DNA of 64,000 nucleotides. Source: Thalassospira mesophila (GTDB taxonomy: Bacteria; Pseudomonadota; Alphaproteobacteria; Rhodospirillales; Thalassospiraceae). The notes under the pieces are model-generated. The model did not search any database. It saw only the letters and a list, made by a program, of their open reading frames with translations, and was not told where the DNA came from. The stretch's first letter is position 1. Every line of letters begins with the position of its first letter. Below are positions 25,817 to 34,892 of this stretch, piece by piece. Location of the stretch: contig NZ_JFKA01000002.1 in the NCBI RefSeq assembly GCF_002115755.1, forward strand, positions 496,001 through 560,000, read 5' to 3'. A program made the position numbers and the translations under genes.

Positions 25817-27619
25817 CTAGTTATCGCTTTTTCCCGCGGCCATCAACTCGTCGAGAGAACTTTGCACGGTTTTAATCTGGGCCAGTGACTTTTCCATATT
25901 GATGAACTTGTTCATCATCACTTCGCGCTGGTTGGCGATACGGTCGTCAATGCGCGTAACTTTGTCGGAAAAACTGGTATTCTGGCCTTCAACTGATTTG
26001 ATTTCCAAGGGCAGGCTGCCATTGTCGCTATCGAGCATTTCCTGCATGGCGAACTGCAACCGGGCACCGAGGCCGACCGACGTACTGATCGTGGCGGTTT
26101 CGGTGGCACCATCGGCACCGTTATAGAAAATTTTCAAACCGTCAGCCGTGGTCAGGCTGGTGCCGTTGATTTTGGCGTTTTTGGTTTCGCCGTTAAGCGT
26201 ATAGGTCGCATCGGTAATATTACCATCCACGTCCTTGGTGACCGAAAATTCGTAATTGCCAGCCCCGGTGTTGCCCGTGAAGCTGGTCATGGTCAGGGCC
26301 GGGCTGTCGCTGGTGGCTTTAAAGTTAAAAAGCTCGGCAACTTCATCAACATTGTTGATCAGCATGTCATTGAGCTTGGTTTCGTCAAGCGTCAGGGTGC
26401 CAGCCGAATATTTGGTGTCTTCGGTGCTGCCGCTTGCCGCCGCCGAGGTAATGCTGATGCCGATCTGTGCCAGCACGGCAAGGTCGGAATCGCCACCATT
26501 GTCCGAACGGAACGGCGTCGAGCCAACAATCTGCTGCAGGCTGGTTTCGATGGATTTTACCGTCGAATTACCCAAAAGCACCGAGCCGTCAGCGGCTTTG
26601 TTGGTTTGCGGATCAACATAGGTTTTTTCGTTGATATAGGATTTGACCGCGTTATAGGAATCGACAAAACCGAGGATCGCTGTTTTGGCCGCCGTCAGGT
26701 CCTGTTCAACTTCAACATTGATGGTCATGCCCGGTTCGGCATCAAAAAGGCTGATGCTTAGACCATCGACCAGATCATCAATATCATTGGACGGCCGTGT
26801 AATCGACACGCCGTCCATTGTGAATTTGGCGTCATTACCCGGGTTAATTTCCTGGGCGGCATTAATGCCAAGTGTGCCCGTGCCGGCATCAACGGCAAGA
26901 ATGCCGAGGTTTTCCAATACATTACCCGTATCGTCAGACAGGGTCATGCGGTTGGTCGACCCCTCGTCCGAGGAAGTCAGAATAATGGTAGACTGCCCGT
27001 CGGCAACCTTGACCACAGAGGCCTGAATGCCGGTGGTGCCGGTAACGGTGTTGATTTTATCGCGAACGTCTTTGAGGGTGTCTGTTGCCGAAACGTCAAT
27101 CTGCACACTGCCTTTGGCGGTGCCAAGGGTGAAGCTGCCGGTACCAATAGCAGTACCCGCCCCGTTGGTGGCGGTGCTAAGGGCATCATCGGGGTTCATA
27201 TTGACGGTTTCGGCGCCAATTTTGTGTTTCGAGGCAATCTGGTCAACGACAAATTTATAGCTGCCCGTTGCTGCATTGTTACTTGCGCTAACAGACATCA
27301 GATTTGCGGCATTGCCATCGGCAGATGTCGAGAACACCTGTTTGGAGGCAAATGTATTTTTGGACTGATCGAAACTTGCGGCACCATATAGTGTGGAAAT
27401 CGAGCTTTGCAGATCTTTGACAAGATCTTGCAGCTCGCGCATGGATGTCAGTTTTTCGTCGTTGGCATCGATACGTTTTTCAAGATTGTCGGCCGGGATA
27501 CGACGGGCCTTCATCATCTGGTCAACGACATCGACAAAGTCGATATTGGAACTCAAGCCCGAAAGCTGAATACGTCCGTTATCGCCAACATAGACATTAT
27601 TTAAATTGACGCTGCTCAT
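25817..27619 (-). CDS. fliD: Filament cap protein FliD
   Basis: A 600-residue cap protein. The N-terminal segment SGLSSNIDFVDVVDQMMKAR and the coiled-coil C terminus (FINMEKSLAQIKTVQSSLDEL) are the two FliD family ends. The middle contains repeated beta domains with the GSYKFVVDQIASKH motif. FliD folds exported flagellin at the tip. The start lies 67 bases after a sigma-54-like site and fliS follows 53 bases later. Confidence 0.94.
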   Translation of the reverse strand: MSSVNLNNVYVGDNGRIQLSGLSSNIDFVDVVDQMMKARRIPADNLEKRIDANDEKLTSMRELQDLVKDLQSSISTLYGAASFDQSKNTFASKQVFSTSADGNAANLMSVSASNNAATGSYKFVVDQIASKHKIGAETVNMNPDDALSTATNGAGTAIGTGSFTLGTAKGSVQIDVSATDTLKDVRDKINTVTGTTGIQASVVKVADGQSTIILTSSDEGSTNRMTLSDDTGNVLENLGILAVDAGTGTLGINAAQEINPGNDAKFTMDGVSITRPSNDIDDLVDGLSISLFDAEPGMTINVEVEQDLTAAKTAILGFVDSYNAVKSYINEKTYVDPQTNKAADGSVLLGNSTVKSIETSLQQIVGSTPFRSDNGGDSDLAVLAQIGISITSAAASGSTEDTKYSAGTLTLDETKLNDMLINNVDEVAELFNFKATSDSPALTMTSFTGNTGAGNYEFSVTKDVDGNITDATYTLNGETKNAKINGTSLTTADGLKIFYNGADGATETATISTSVGLGARLQFAMQEMLDSDNGSLPLEIKSVEGQNTSFSDKVTRIDDRIANQREVMMNKFINMEKSLAQIKTVQSSLDELMAAGKSDN

Positions 27620-27685
27620 AGTGCGTCTCCCGGTAACTGTAGATAGGCAAAAGCTGCCTTGTAACGATTATGCCCTGAAACTAAC

Positions 27686-27701
27686 GCAAACGCCATGCCG
27701 G
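27686..27701 (-). promoter_or_regulatory. Sigma-54-type promoter for fliD-fliS
   Basis: On the minus strand ACCGGCATGGCGTTTGC shows GG-N10-GC with TTTGC at -12. The -24 side (CGGCATG) is a weaker match than the other sites. It lies 67 bases before the fliD ATG. Confidence 0.65.
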
Positions 27702-27729
27702 TTAAGGCATCGGGTGCTGTTAATTAAAA

Positions 27730-28128
27730 TCAGGCTTCTTCGTTCACAAAAGTACCGAGGTAATCACGAATTTGGGAAAACAGGTTTTGTAATTCTTTTG
27801 AGGGGATTTCCCGCAAAATTTCGCCGTTGGTACGGTCGGTTACCCTGGCGATGACCCGGCCCGTATCGCGATTGAAGTTTAATTCAACGCGATAATTGTC
27901 GATAGGGCGCTCTGGCAGGTCAAGGTCGGCAAATGCCTGTTTCAACTGATCCGTGGCATCAATCGGCGCAATATTGCCGGATGCATGGTATTTCGATACT
28001 GATGTGGGACTAACCGCAGGGGAATTTCCCAAGGAAAGGCTGCCGGTAGAAACACCAGTAGCGACGCCGGAAACAGTACTACCGGATGACGGTGTATGAA
28101 TCGAAGAAGTCGTCTGGTTAATTTCCAT
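27730..28128 (-). CDS. flaG: FlaG family flagellar protein
   Basis: A 132-residue protein. The first 60 residues are disordered (S, T, G). The last 70 form the FlaG domain (FNRDTGRVIARVTDRTNGEILREIP), which modulates filament length in other bacteria. It follows the flagellin gene by 90 bases, separated by a strong hairpin. Confidence 0.9.
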   Translation of the reverse strand: MEINQTTSSIHTPSSGSTVSGVATGVSTGSLSLGNSPAVSPTSVSKYHASGNIAPIDATDQLKQAFADLDLPERPIDNYRVELNFNRDTGRVIARVTDRTNGEILREIPSKELQNLFSQIRDYLGTFVNEEA

Positions 28129-28167
28129 CGTGGCCTCCGCCTGTGCCGATCACGTCGGCTACGGATA

Positions 28168-28211
28168 ATTCGAATTAGGAACGGGGGACGCGCCCCCGTT
28201 CCTGTTCGAAT
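28168..28211 (-). terminator. Long stem-loop after the flagellin gene
   Basis: Eleven perfect base pairs (AGGAACGGGGG / CCCCCGTTCCT, loop of five) extended by seven more (ATTCGAA / TTCGAAT) after a small internal bulge. It starts seven bases past the flagellin stop on the minus strand. No T-run follows, so mRNA stabilisation or partial termination before flaG is as likely as full termination. Confidence 0.75.
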
Positions 28212-28218
28212 ATCTGGA

Positions 28219-29544
28219 TTACTGCAACAGACGCAGCAGGTTCTGCGGCATCTGGTTGGCCTGTGCCAGCATGGCAACGCCAGACTGAACCAGAACCTGT
28301 TTCGAGCTGAACGTGGTCATTTCCGAAGCAACGTCGAGATCCATAAGGGTCGAACGAGCGGCTTCAGTGTTTTCCTGCGTGGTCGAAAGGTTCTGTGCGG
28401 CAAAGTCAAGACGGTTCTGATACACACCGATGCTTGCCCGTGCGCTCTGCAGGTCGTTGATGGCATTGCCAACCGTTTCAATCGCAGCCTGTGCGTTGGT
28501 CTGGTTCGACAAGTCACTTGACTGCAGGGCATTGGTGCCAGAAGCGGTGCCGAGCGAACCGGCGTCAACAGCGGTCAGGTTGATGGTGAAACGGTCATTG
28601 GCAGTGTTGCCTGAACCGATCTGGAAATCAACCGGAGCCAAAGCGGCAGAAGCAGAGGTAGAACGAAGTGTAATCGTACGATCAGCCGCGACATCAGCCG
28701 TGGCCCCACCAGTAAATTTGTTGGCATCAGCAGCAAGAGCAACGTTACCAACGGTACCCGTGAAGTTTTCATTCAGCTTTAGCTTAATGCCGAGGTCATC
28801 AAAGTTCAGTTCTTTGGTCTGGCCTGTACCAATTTCTTGTGAGCCGCCAGATGCAAATTGGGTAACGTCGATCGATTGCGTAAGGGGATTGCCCGCAGCG
28901 TCGTTAAGAGGAGTCGTGCCATCTGAGGTGGCAGACAATGTCAAAATCGTACTGCCAGCAGCATTCGTTTCCATGCTAAAGGTAATTTGGCTTCCCGCTG
29001 GGGTGGGGGTGACTCCATCGTCCGCAGGAATGGGTGAATTGGCCGAGAAAGTCAGGCCTTGGATACCCTGGGTCGAAGTCACTGCCGCACCAATGGCAGT
29101 CGGATCAACTTCCGCACCACCGCCTGAACCCAGCAACTGAACGTCATTGAATTTGGTGGTACCGGCAATACGGTTGATTTCGTCGGTCAGGTTGCCGTAT
29201 TCGTCGTCAAGGAAGCCGCGTTCGGTGTCGGACAAGTTGCCCGAAGATGCCTGAACAGCAAGGCTTTTCATACGAACGAGAACGTTATCGATGGTGGCCA
29301 TACCGCCGTCGGCGATCTGAAGCATCGAGTTGGCCTGTCCAACGTTAACCGTCGCGGTTTTCAGCGACTGGCTTTCTGCATTCAAACGGGCACCAATGGC
29401 CATCGAAGCTGCGTCATCACGCGCAGACACGACACGGGTACCAGAAGACAGTTTGGCGAGCGAACGGGTCGCCATGTCATCGGATGCCTGCAGGTTACGG
29501 TGCGCAACGTTGGCGGCATAGTTGGAAATGATATTTAAAGACAT
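28219..29544 (-). CDS. fliC: Flagellin
   Basis: A 441-residue filament protein. The N-terminal (NLQASDDMATRSLAKLSSGT, DAASMAIGARLNAESQSL) and C-terminal (TLMDLDVASEMTTFSSKQVL, ALAQANQMPQNLLRLLQ-like end) D0/D1 domains are canonical. The central 200 residues are a variable outer domain. AGGAG lies nine bases before the ATG. It is the only flagellin gene in the window. The leader carries two similar hairpins. I could not identify a sigma-54 or sigma-28 promoter with correct spacing. Confidence 0.97.
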   Translation of the reverse strand: MSLNIISNYAANVAHRNLQASDDMATRSLAKLSSGTRVVSARDDAASMAIGARLNAESQSLKTATVNVGQANSMLQIADGGMATIDNVLVRMKSLAVQASSGNLSDTERGFLDDEYGNLTDEINRIAGTTKFNDVQLLGSGGGAEVDPTAIGAAVTSTQGIQGLTFSANSPIPADDGVTPTPAGSQITFSMETNAAGSTILTLSATSDGTTPLNDAAGNPLTQSIDVTQFASGGSQEIGTGQTKELNFDDLGIKLKLNENFTGTVGNVALAADANKFTGGATADVAADRTITLRSTSASAALAPVDFQIGSGNTANDRFTINLTAVDAGSLGTASGTNALQSSDLSNQTNAQAAIETVGNAINDLQSARASIGVYQNRLDFAAQNLSTTQENTEAARSTLMDLDVASEMTTFSSKQVLVQSGVAMLAQANQMPQNLLRLLQ

Positions 29545-29613
29545 AGTGATAAACTCCTACATGGATCACTTGCAATTGGCGATTTTGCCAATCAAACCCG
29601 GCGATGTTGCCGG
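29545..29613 (-). promoter_or_regulatory. Flagellin leader with twin hairpins and GGA-containing ribosome site
   Basis: Going upstream on the minus strand: AGGAG (29554-29558), then a hairpin with ATTGGC / GCCAAT arms (29575-29592), then one with CCGGC / GCCGG arms (29598-29613). The two hairpin cores, GGCAAAATCGCC and GGCAACATCGCC, differ by one base. The ribosome site sits in ATGTAGGAGT, which contains the GGA core of CsrA targets. Regulation by CsrA is inference from fliW and csrA in the same locus. Confidence 0.55.
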
Positions 29614-29719
29614 AGGGCACCAAGATCTTCTTGATCAAGGAATGCCGATTCGATAGTCAAAATATACCCAACTGCCAAGATAAAGTCTAGCGTTTTATGA
29701 AGCCCGAAATTACCAAGCA

Positions 29720-29808
29720 GGAACAACGGGTTTCACGATCAGGCACCGGAAAAATAAAAATTCCGGGTCGGCACGTTAACGCATGAAACGGATCGTCAGG
29801 GTTGTTCC
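29720..29808 (-). repeat. Nested inverted repeats between fliW and flagellin
   Basis: Outer arms GGAACAAC (29720-29727) and GTTGTTCC (29801-29808). Inside, GTTTCA/TGAAAC (29730-29735, 29784-29789) and ACGATC/GATCGT (29735-29740, 29791-29796) cannot pair at the same time. A central CCGGAA/TTCCGG (29746-29766) is possible with either. It may end fliW transcription or form a switching RNA. Confidence 0.5.
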
Positions 29809-29825
29809 ATGCGTCTCGGGGGTGG

Positions 29826-30296
29826 TTAAATATCGTGCTGCACGGGGTATTTGTCGTGCGGCATAATATGCTGCCAGGCAATCTGGCGGGTGGTGTTAAG
29901 GATCACCGGTGCCTGCAAATTGACAGACATGGTGAAATTCTGGTTATCGCCGGTCGGGCGGACTGTGACAATCAGCAAGATGGCCATATCTTCTTGCGGG
30001 ATGGCAAGGCTTTGCCCGGCCCGCTCGATATCCGTGTTCGAATAGATGCCGCTTTCCATATTATAGGGTGCGACAATAAACGACAGGTCGGCATCGGTCA
30101 GGCTTTGATACAGCTTGAACTGGTCAAGGCTTTTGCCCGGAATGTTGGCAAGGCCAAAAACATGCTGATCGGCAAAGCCAAGCAGGCCGACTGGCATGTA
30201 AAGGGCACGTTCCCAAACAAACTCGATATCGCCAAAACGTGTTTCGACGAGAATGGATTTGGGAATATTTGCATCATTGATTTTTTGTTCGGTCAT
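29826..30296 (-). CDS. fliW: Flagellar assembly factor FliW
   Basis: A 156-residue beta-rich protein with the FliW segments TRFGDIEF, MPVGLLGFADQHVFGL, LYQSLTDADLSFIV and the C-terminal VNLQAPVILNTTRQIAWQ. In Bacillus and Campylobacter FliW binds either flagellin or CsrA, freeing CsrA to block flagellin translation. Here it lies directly upstream of the flagellin gene and downstream of flgL, and a csrA gene is present at 56260. Confidence 0.93.
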   Translation of the reverse strand: MTEQKINDANIPKSILVETRFGDIEFVWERALYMPVGLLGFADQHVFGLANIPGKSLDQFKLYQSLTDADLSFIVAPYNMESGIYSNTDIERAGQSLAIPQEDMAILLIVTVRPTGDNQNFTMSVNLQAPVILNTTRQIAWQHIMPHDKYPVQHDI

Positions 30297-30393
30297 ATCC
30301 CGTCGTCTTCCCCCAATTTCTGATCAGCAACAAGATGTGCCTTTTTTCAGGATCGTCAAGTTTTGGCCGCGATGCCCTGTCTCAAATCAATGA

Positions 30394-31584
30394 CTAGCGC
30401 AAATAATTGACAAGCGAGTTATCGGCCGATTTCGATATTGCCAGAAAGCTGGCCTGCAAGGCTGTATTGTATTGTTCAAGTTCAGCCAGCGTCAGCGGCA
30501 CATCCACGTTTTCAATATCGGAAATCGCATTATTGGCGAAAACTGAAAAATCCTGATGTTGGGATTCAACCGTTTCAACATTTTTTGTGTCGATACCGAT
30601 TTTCGACGTCACATTGGGCAGGTTGTCGATGGCATATTCGATATGCCCCAGCGCGATTCGCAGGGAAGTCTCGTCGGTGGTTTTGCTCATGATCTGCAGC
30701 CCGGAGATCAGGCTGGCAAATGCCGGGTCATCGGCGCGAACGCCGTATTTAATTGAGTAATCCTCGTCAATCCGGGCCGACAGTTGCTTTTGGTCGCCCT
30801 GATAATATCCGGCATCGGTTGATGGTGCCGGGTTATGGGACAGGCCGTCAAGCAGGTTGCCACCGCCCGTTTCGCTGATCGCCATGGCATTGCCGGAAAA
30901 ATCTTCGATCACCAGCCGATAGTTGGGGGTGCCCACATCTGCCCGTACCGATGCAATGGCCGGCGGCGGTGATAGTGAGTTGATGGCATTTGCCAGAGCC
31001 TTGGCCGTCATGCCCGGGGTATAGGCAATAGTTTGCCCGTTAATATCAAGGCTGCCTGCTGTCGTGCCGCCCAAAGCGCCAAGGGTCGCGCTGTCGCTTC
31101 CGGCAACAGTGGCGAAATAGGTGTCGGGCAGCGGGGCGGCCGCAAGGTTAACCGGTGCTGTGTCGGTGGTGCCGCCGCCAAACAGATACCGTCCGTCCAG
31201 CGTGGTGTTAAGCAGCGACGTTACCTGATCAAGCGCCTGATTGCCTTCTTCATCCAGATTGAGGTCGCTGGCCTGTGAGTTGCTAAGGCCTTGCAGCAAC
31301 AGAGTTTTCATCCGCGTCGCAATGTCTGTTAGCGAGTCTGTCGCAGATTCCATGTTTTGCAGGCGCAATTTCACCTGGGTGATATTGTTCAGATATTGGT
31401 CGTTACGCGTAAGTGAGCCCTCAATATTGAGCAATTGCTGGGTATCTGATGCGATCCCGGCATAACTGCGCGATTTATAGCCGCTGGCGGACTGATTGCT
31501 CAGATCCGTCAATTTGGCGGCATTGCTCAGCGCAAGATTGCTTAACAATGTGTGGCTGGTAAAGGTTGCTACGCGGGTTACCAT
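30394..31584 (-). CDS. flgL: Hook-filament junction protein FlgL
   Basis: A 396-residue junction protein of the flagellin superfamily. It has N-terminal (LLSNLALSNAAKLTDLSNQSASG, in part) and C-terminal (VPLTLAELEQYNTALQASFLAISK, in part) coiled-coil ends. GGAG lies seven bases before the ATG. It follows flgK by 26 bases and ends the flgI-J-N-K-L operon, with fliW 97 bases further on. Confidence 0.93.
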   Translation of the reverse strand: MVTRVATFTSHTLLSNLALSNAAKLTDLSNQSASGYKSRSYAGIASDTQQLLNIEGSLTRNDQYLNNITQVKLRLQNMESATDSLTDIATRMKTLLLQGLSNSQASDLNLDEEGNQALDQVTSLLNTTLDGRYLFGGGTTDTAPVNLAAAPLPDTYFATVAGSDSATLGALGGTTAGSLDINGQTIAYTPGMTAKALANAINSLSPPPAIASVRADVGTPNYRLVIEDFSGNAMAISETGGGNLLDGLSHNPAPSTDAGYYQGDQKQLSARIDEDYSIKYGVRADDPAFASLISGLQIMSKTTDETSLRIALGHIEYAIDNLPNVTSKIGIDTKNVETVESQHQDFSVFANNAISDIENVDVPLTLAELEQYNTALQASFLAISKSADNSLVNYLR

Positions 31585-31610
31585 TTTAGCTCTCCATTAC
31601 TCGCAGCATC

Positions 31611-34061
31611 TTAAACTGCATTCAGCAATGCATCAAACAATTCATCAACGGTCGAAATCACCTTTGCCGAGGCCGAATAAGCCCGCTGAAAAATGATCAG
31701 GTCCGACATTTCTTCATCAAGGTTAACCCCGGCTTCGTTCTGGATACGGGTATCAAGATCGTTGGCAAGGGCATTTTGAAACGCGTTGGAATCGCTGGCC
31801 GCAGAGGCCTTGGTGGCTGCTGTACTGATAATACTGGCGGCATAGTCAATCAGGGATGTCTTTTCTGGCGACAGGCCGCCCGCCGCGTCAAAGCCGATAT
31901 CGGTTTTTGTAAAGGCATTTGCAAGGGAGGCCGCCGAGGAGTTGTCGCCTTCACGGATACCATAAGGAATGCCAAAGCCCAGAATATCGGTCAGGCTTTT
32001 TTCGGTACCGGCAGATGCAGGCATGGTGGCGAAGTTGTCGGTCATAAACATCGAATCGCCATCGGCATCCTGAACCCGGATTTTATAGCTCCCGGCCGAT
32101 CCGTCGAAATAGACTTCGGCATTGACGTTGTTATCGGTCAGCGTCGAATTGGCATTAATCCGTGCAGCAATCGAATTAAGGGAGTCGGTGCTGCCATTAT
32201 AGGAAATGGCCACGGTGCCAAAATCACCCGTGATATTGAGGCTGTAATTGGTGCCTGCCGGTGCCGGGGGCGATGCCGGGGTGCCAAGATTTGCCAGAGT
32301 GGTTGCGGGGTCGGCAATGGTAATGCCCGATCCGGTTGACACACCTGATTCATAAATATCGGCATCAAGGGTGCCGCGCGACAGGCGTGACGGATCATTG
32401 GCGATATCGCGCGATACTGTCAGATTTCCTGCGAGATTGGGCTGGTCTTCGGTCAGGCCGATCTTGTCGGACAGATTGCCACTGTCGGTTACCGACATGT
32501 TGGCATCGTTGGAAATCACCAGTCGCGACCGGTCACCATCAGTGGCGATATAAACCATATTCGCCGCCTGATCTGAACTCAGGCCCAACGCGCCGGTCAA
32601 TTGTCCGCGCAGCTTGTTCTGGAGGGTCGTCAGGCTGTCGCCATTGGTGTAGTTGATGCTGATCGGCGTCGGGCTAAGGGTGCCGCTGCCTGCCGAAAAC
32701 GTAAGGGTTCCCGAGGCACCCAGTGCCGATGATGGATCTGCTATTGCCGTCGAGGTTATGACACGGGAATTTTTGGCGTTGGTAAACAGGTCGTTGAGGC
32801 CAAAATAATGCGATAACCCCTGGTTGCGGCCGTCACTTAGTGTGACGTCGCTGTTGAGTTCGTTAATCGCAACCCGGTTGCCATTCTGGCCTTCAATCAC
32901 CAGGCGCCCATCGGCAATTCTTGCCTGCAGGTCGCCCCCGGCAGCAGAACCGTTGATCGCCGCGACCAGATCATTGACCGTGGTCACCCCCGAAAGGTCG
33001 ATATCGGCATAACTTTTGATGTCGCCGTTGCTGTCAAGGGCGGCAACCCGAAAACTGCCGGTGGCCGAAAACAGGTCGGTTCCCTCGATCTGGCGCGTTC
33101 CGGTCAGGTTGGTGGGCGGCGGAAAAGCCGTCCCTTTATTATGTTCGGCATTGACCGCATCGCGCAACTGGGTGGCAAGTTCGTTTACCTGATCGGCCAG
33201 TTGCGGCAGGTCCTGGTCGCGCATATCGATCAGGCCACGCAGGGTGCCGGTCTTGATTTCGTCGGTAATATCCACTCCGTCCAGCGTGATGCCCGATCCG
33301 CTTGAGCCGGGTTCATAGCCAGCTGTCGGCGCAAAGCTGAGCGGCACCGGGCTGCGATCAAGCAAAGGCCGCGATCCGTTGCCGGTAAAAATCACCATCG
33401 AGCCATCTTCGCGGGTATAGGTCGATGTATTGATGATTTTTGACAGCGCGTTAACCTTCTGGTCGCGCTGGTCACGCAGTTCGGTGGTGGGCTGCTCAAT
33501 ATTGCCCAGTCGTACGATATCGGTATTTAACTTGGCAATCTGGTTAAGCAACGAATTGGCATCGTTTACTTCCTGGTTGATGCTGTCATCGGCGTCGCTG
33601 CGCAGGTTCTGAACCTGGTCGGACAATTTTCCAAACGAGTCGACAAGCTGGGTTGCCGCAGACAAAACCTGCACCTTGGGCGAGTTCTGTTCTGGCGTGC
33701 TGTTAAGCTGCTCAAAGGCGTCAGACAGGTCGCTGATGCGCTGGCTGATGGCCGAGTTTGATTGCGGCGTGCCAAACAAGGTTTGGATCCGCTGATAAAA
33801 CTCATCGCGCACTTCGGCTGTGCCGGCTTTGCCAAGTTCGCCACGCAATTCGGTTTGCAGACCGGCATTGACGTTACGGGTCACATCGCCAATCTGAACA
33901 CCGGCACCCTGGCCGTTCAACGTCAGGGATTCCTGGCCGGCAATTTTGCGTGAATAGCCAGCGGTGTTGACGTTGGCAATATTCGACGATGTAATCGCAA
34001 TGCGCGATTGCGCGGTGTTCAAACCGGAAATGGCAGAATTAAGGGCCTGTGTCAGTGACAT
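31611..34061 (-). CDS. flgK: Hook-associated protein FlgK
   Basis: An 816-residue junction protein, longer than the enteric form (about 550). The N-terminal rod motif (SAISGLNTAQSRIAITSSNI) and the C-terminal QRAYSASAKVISTVDEL helix are canonical. The extra length lies in the middle (about 340-680), which repeats beta-domain elements seen in FliD-like proteins. GGGGAAGCACC precedes the ATG. Confidence 0.95.
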   Translation of the reverse strand: MSLTQALNSAISGLNTAQSRIAITSSNIANVNTAGYSRKIAGQESLTLNGQGAGVQIGDVTRNVNAGLQTELRGELGKAGTAEVRDEFYQRIQTLFGTPQSNSAISQRISDLSDAFEQLNSTPEQNSPKVQVLSAATQLVDSFGKLSDQVQNLRSDADDSINQEVNDANSLLNQIAKLNTDIVRLGNIEQPTTELRDQRDQKVNALSKIINTSTYTREDGSMVIFTGNGSRPLLDRSPVPLSFAPTAGYEPGSSGSGITLDGVDITDEIKTGTLRGLIDMRDQDLPQLADQVNELATQLRDAVNAEHNKGTAFPPPTNLTGTRQIEGTDLFSATGSFRVAALDSNGDIKSYADIDLSGVTTVNDLVAAINGSAAGGDLQARIADGRLVIEGQNGNRVAINELNSDVTLSDGRNQGLSHYFGLNDLFTNAKNSRVITSTAIADPSSALGASGTLTFSAGSGTLSPTPISINYTNGDSLTTLQNKLRGQLTGALGLSSDQAANMVYIATDGDRSRLVISNDANMSVTDSGNLSDKIGLTEDQPNLAGNLTVSRDIANDPSRLSRGTLDADIYESGVSTGSGITIADPATTLANLGTPASPPAPAGTNYSLNITGDFGTVAISYNGSTDSLNSIAARINANSTLTDNNVNAEVYFDGSAGSYKIRVQDADGDSMFMTDNFATMPASAGTEKSLTDILGFGIPYGIREGDNSSAASLANAFTKTDIGFDAAGGLSPEKTSLIDYAASIISTAATKASAASDSNAFQNALANDLDTRIQNEAGVNLDEEMSDLIIFQRAYSASAKVISTVDELFDALLNAV

Positions 34062-34078
34062 GGTGCTTCCCCCGCGCC

Positions 34079-34540
34079 CTAGAACGTTTCGTTCAGGCTG
34101 ATGGACAATGTGCCGCGATTTTTGGCGGTGCTGTAACCCCGACTGGTCGGTGTATTGGCATATCCGCCGCGATTATAGGTCGTGACCTGTTCATTGGCCC
34201 GGCTCTTTACCGCCCGGACAATGGTGTCGATCATGCGCTGGTTGGTGGTTTCTGCGGCTTTGAGCGCGCGCATATTGCGCTTGGCGGCCTCCTGAAAAAG
34301 GGCCTGCAATTCGCGCAGTTCGTTCTTTTCGTCTTCGGACATGTTTTTCAGATCGTCGACCCGGCCGCGCAGCTCTTGTACCAACTGTTCATATTGCATC
34401 GACAAGGCCGATTTTTCCGCGACAAAGCGGTTATATTCGGATGTTTCAAGGGTGCGCATGCCGTCGGTTTCGCGTTCCAGCAATGAAATCAGATCAAAGG
34501 TGACGCTTTTCAGCTCGATGACCATCTGTTCGGTTGACAT
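34079..34540 (-). CDS. flgN: FlgN-like flagellar chaperone
   Basis: A 153-residue helical protein beginning MSTEQMVIELKSVTFDLISLL. It has a long coiled coil and a tail with repeated Y-G residues (TYNRGGYANTPTSRGYS), which is common in FlgN-type chaperones of FlgK and FlgL. Similarity is weak, but the position directly before flgK is the usual one. ATG 34540 has AGGAG nine bases upstream; longer frames do not. Confidence 0.72.
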   Translation of the reverse strand: MSTEQMVIELKSVTFDLISLLERETDGMRTLETSEYNRFVAEKSALSMQYEQLVQELRGRVDDLKNMSEDEKNELRELQALFQEAAKRNMRALKAAETTNQRMIDTIVRAVKSRANEQVTTYNRGGYANTPTSRGYSTAKNRGTLSISLNETF

Positions 34541-34544
34541 GATA

Positions 34545-34892
34545 TCAGGCTCCTTGCGTCTTGAGGATTTCACGGGTGACGGCATCGGCAATGCCAACCC
34601 CGCCCGCACTGGTCATTGTTTTTGCGTATTGGTCGACCAGCATCGAGCGAAACATGGTTTCGCCGTGCCCGCCGCCAAAATTGGGATCGGTTTCGATCCC
34701 TTCAAACATGTGGCTCAACATCTGTGACAAAAACATGCTTTCAAATTGTTTGCCCGCTTCGACAGCCTGGGCCGGTGTTTTGTGCTTGCCGTTGCCCATG
34801 GTGCTGACTTGCGAGGCAATGGATGATGCCTTGCTGGCCTGTGCGCTGGTTTGGGCCTGCGCCATTAGGGCGCTGGTGCCATCAATCATCAT
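34545..34892 (-). CDS. flgJ: Rod-binding protein FlgJ (N-terminal domain only)
   Basis: A 115-residue protein matching the rod-binding half of FlgJ: AGKQFESMFLSQMLSHMFEG and GGGHGETMFRSMLVDQYAK. The muramidase half of enteric FlgJ is absent, which is normal in alphaproteobacteria, where a separate enzyme opens the wall. Its start overlaps the flgI stop (TAATG). Confidence 0.92.
   Translation of the reverse strand: MMIDGTSALMAQAQTSAQASKASSIASQVSTMGNGKHKTPAQAVEAGKQFESMFLSQMLSHMFEGIETDPNFGGGHGETMFRSMLVDQYAKTMTSAGGVGIADAVTREILKTQGA

Noticed and set aside
29600-29625. Sigma-54-like site before flagellin (TTGG-N9-GC)
   Set aside because: The spacing between GG and GC is one base short, which abolishes sigma-54 recognition in known promoters.
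34545-34892. FlgJ as a truncated pseudogene
   Set aside because: Single-domain FlgJ is the normal form in this bacterial class.
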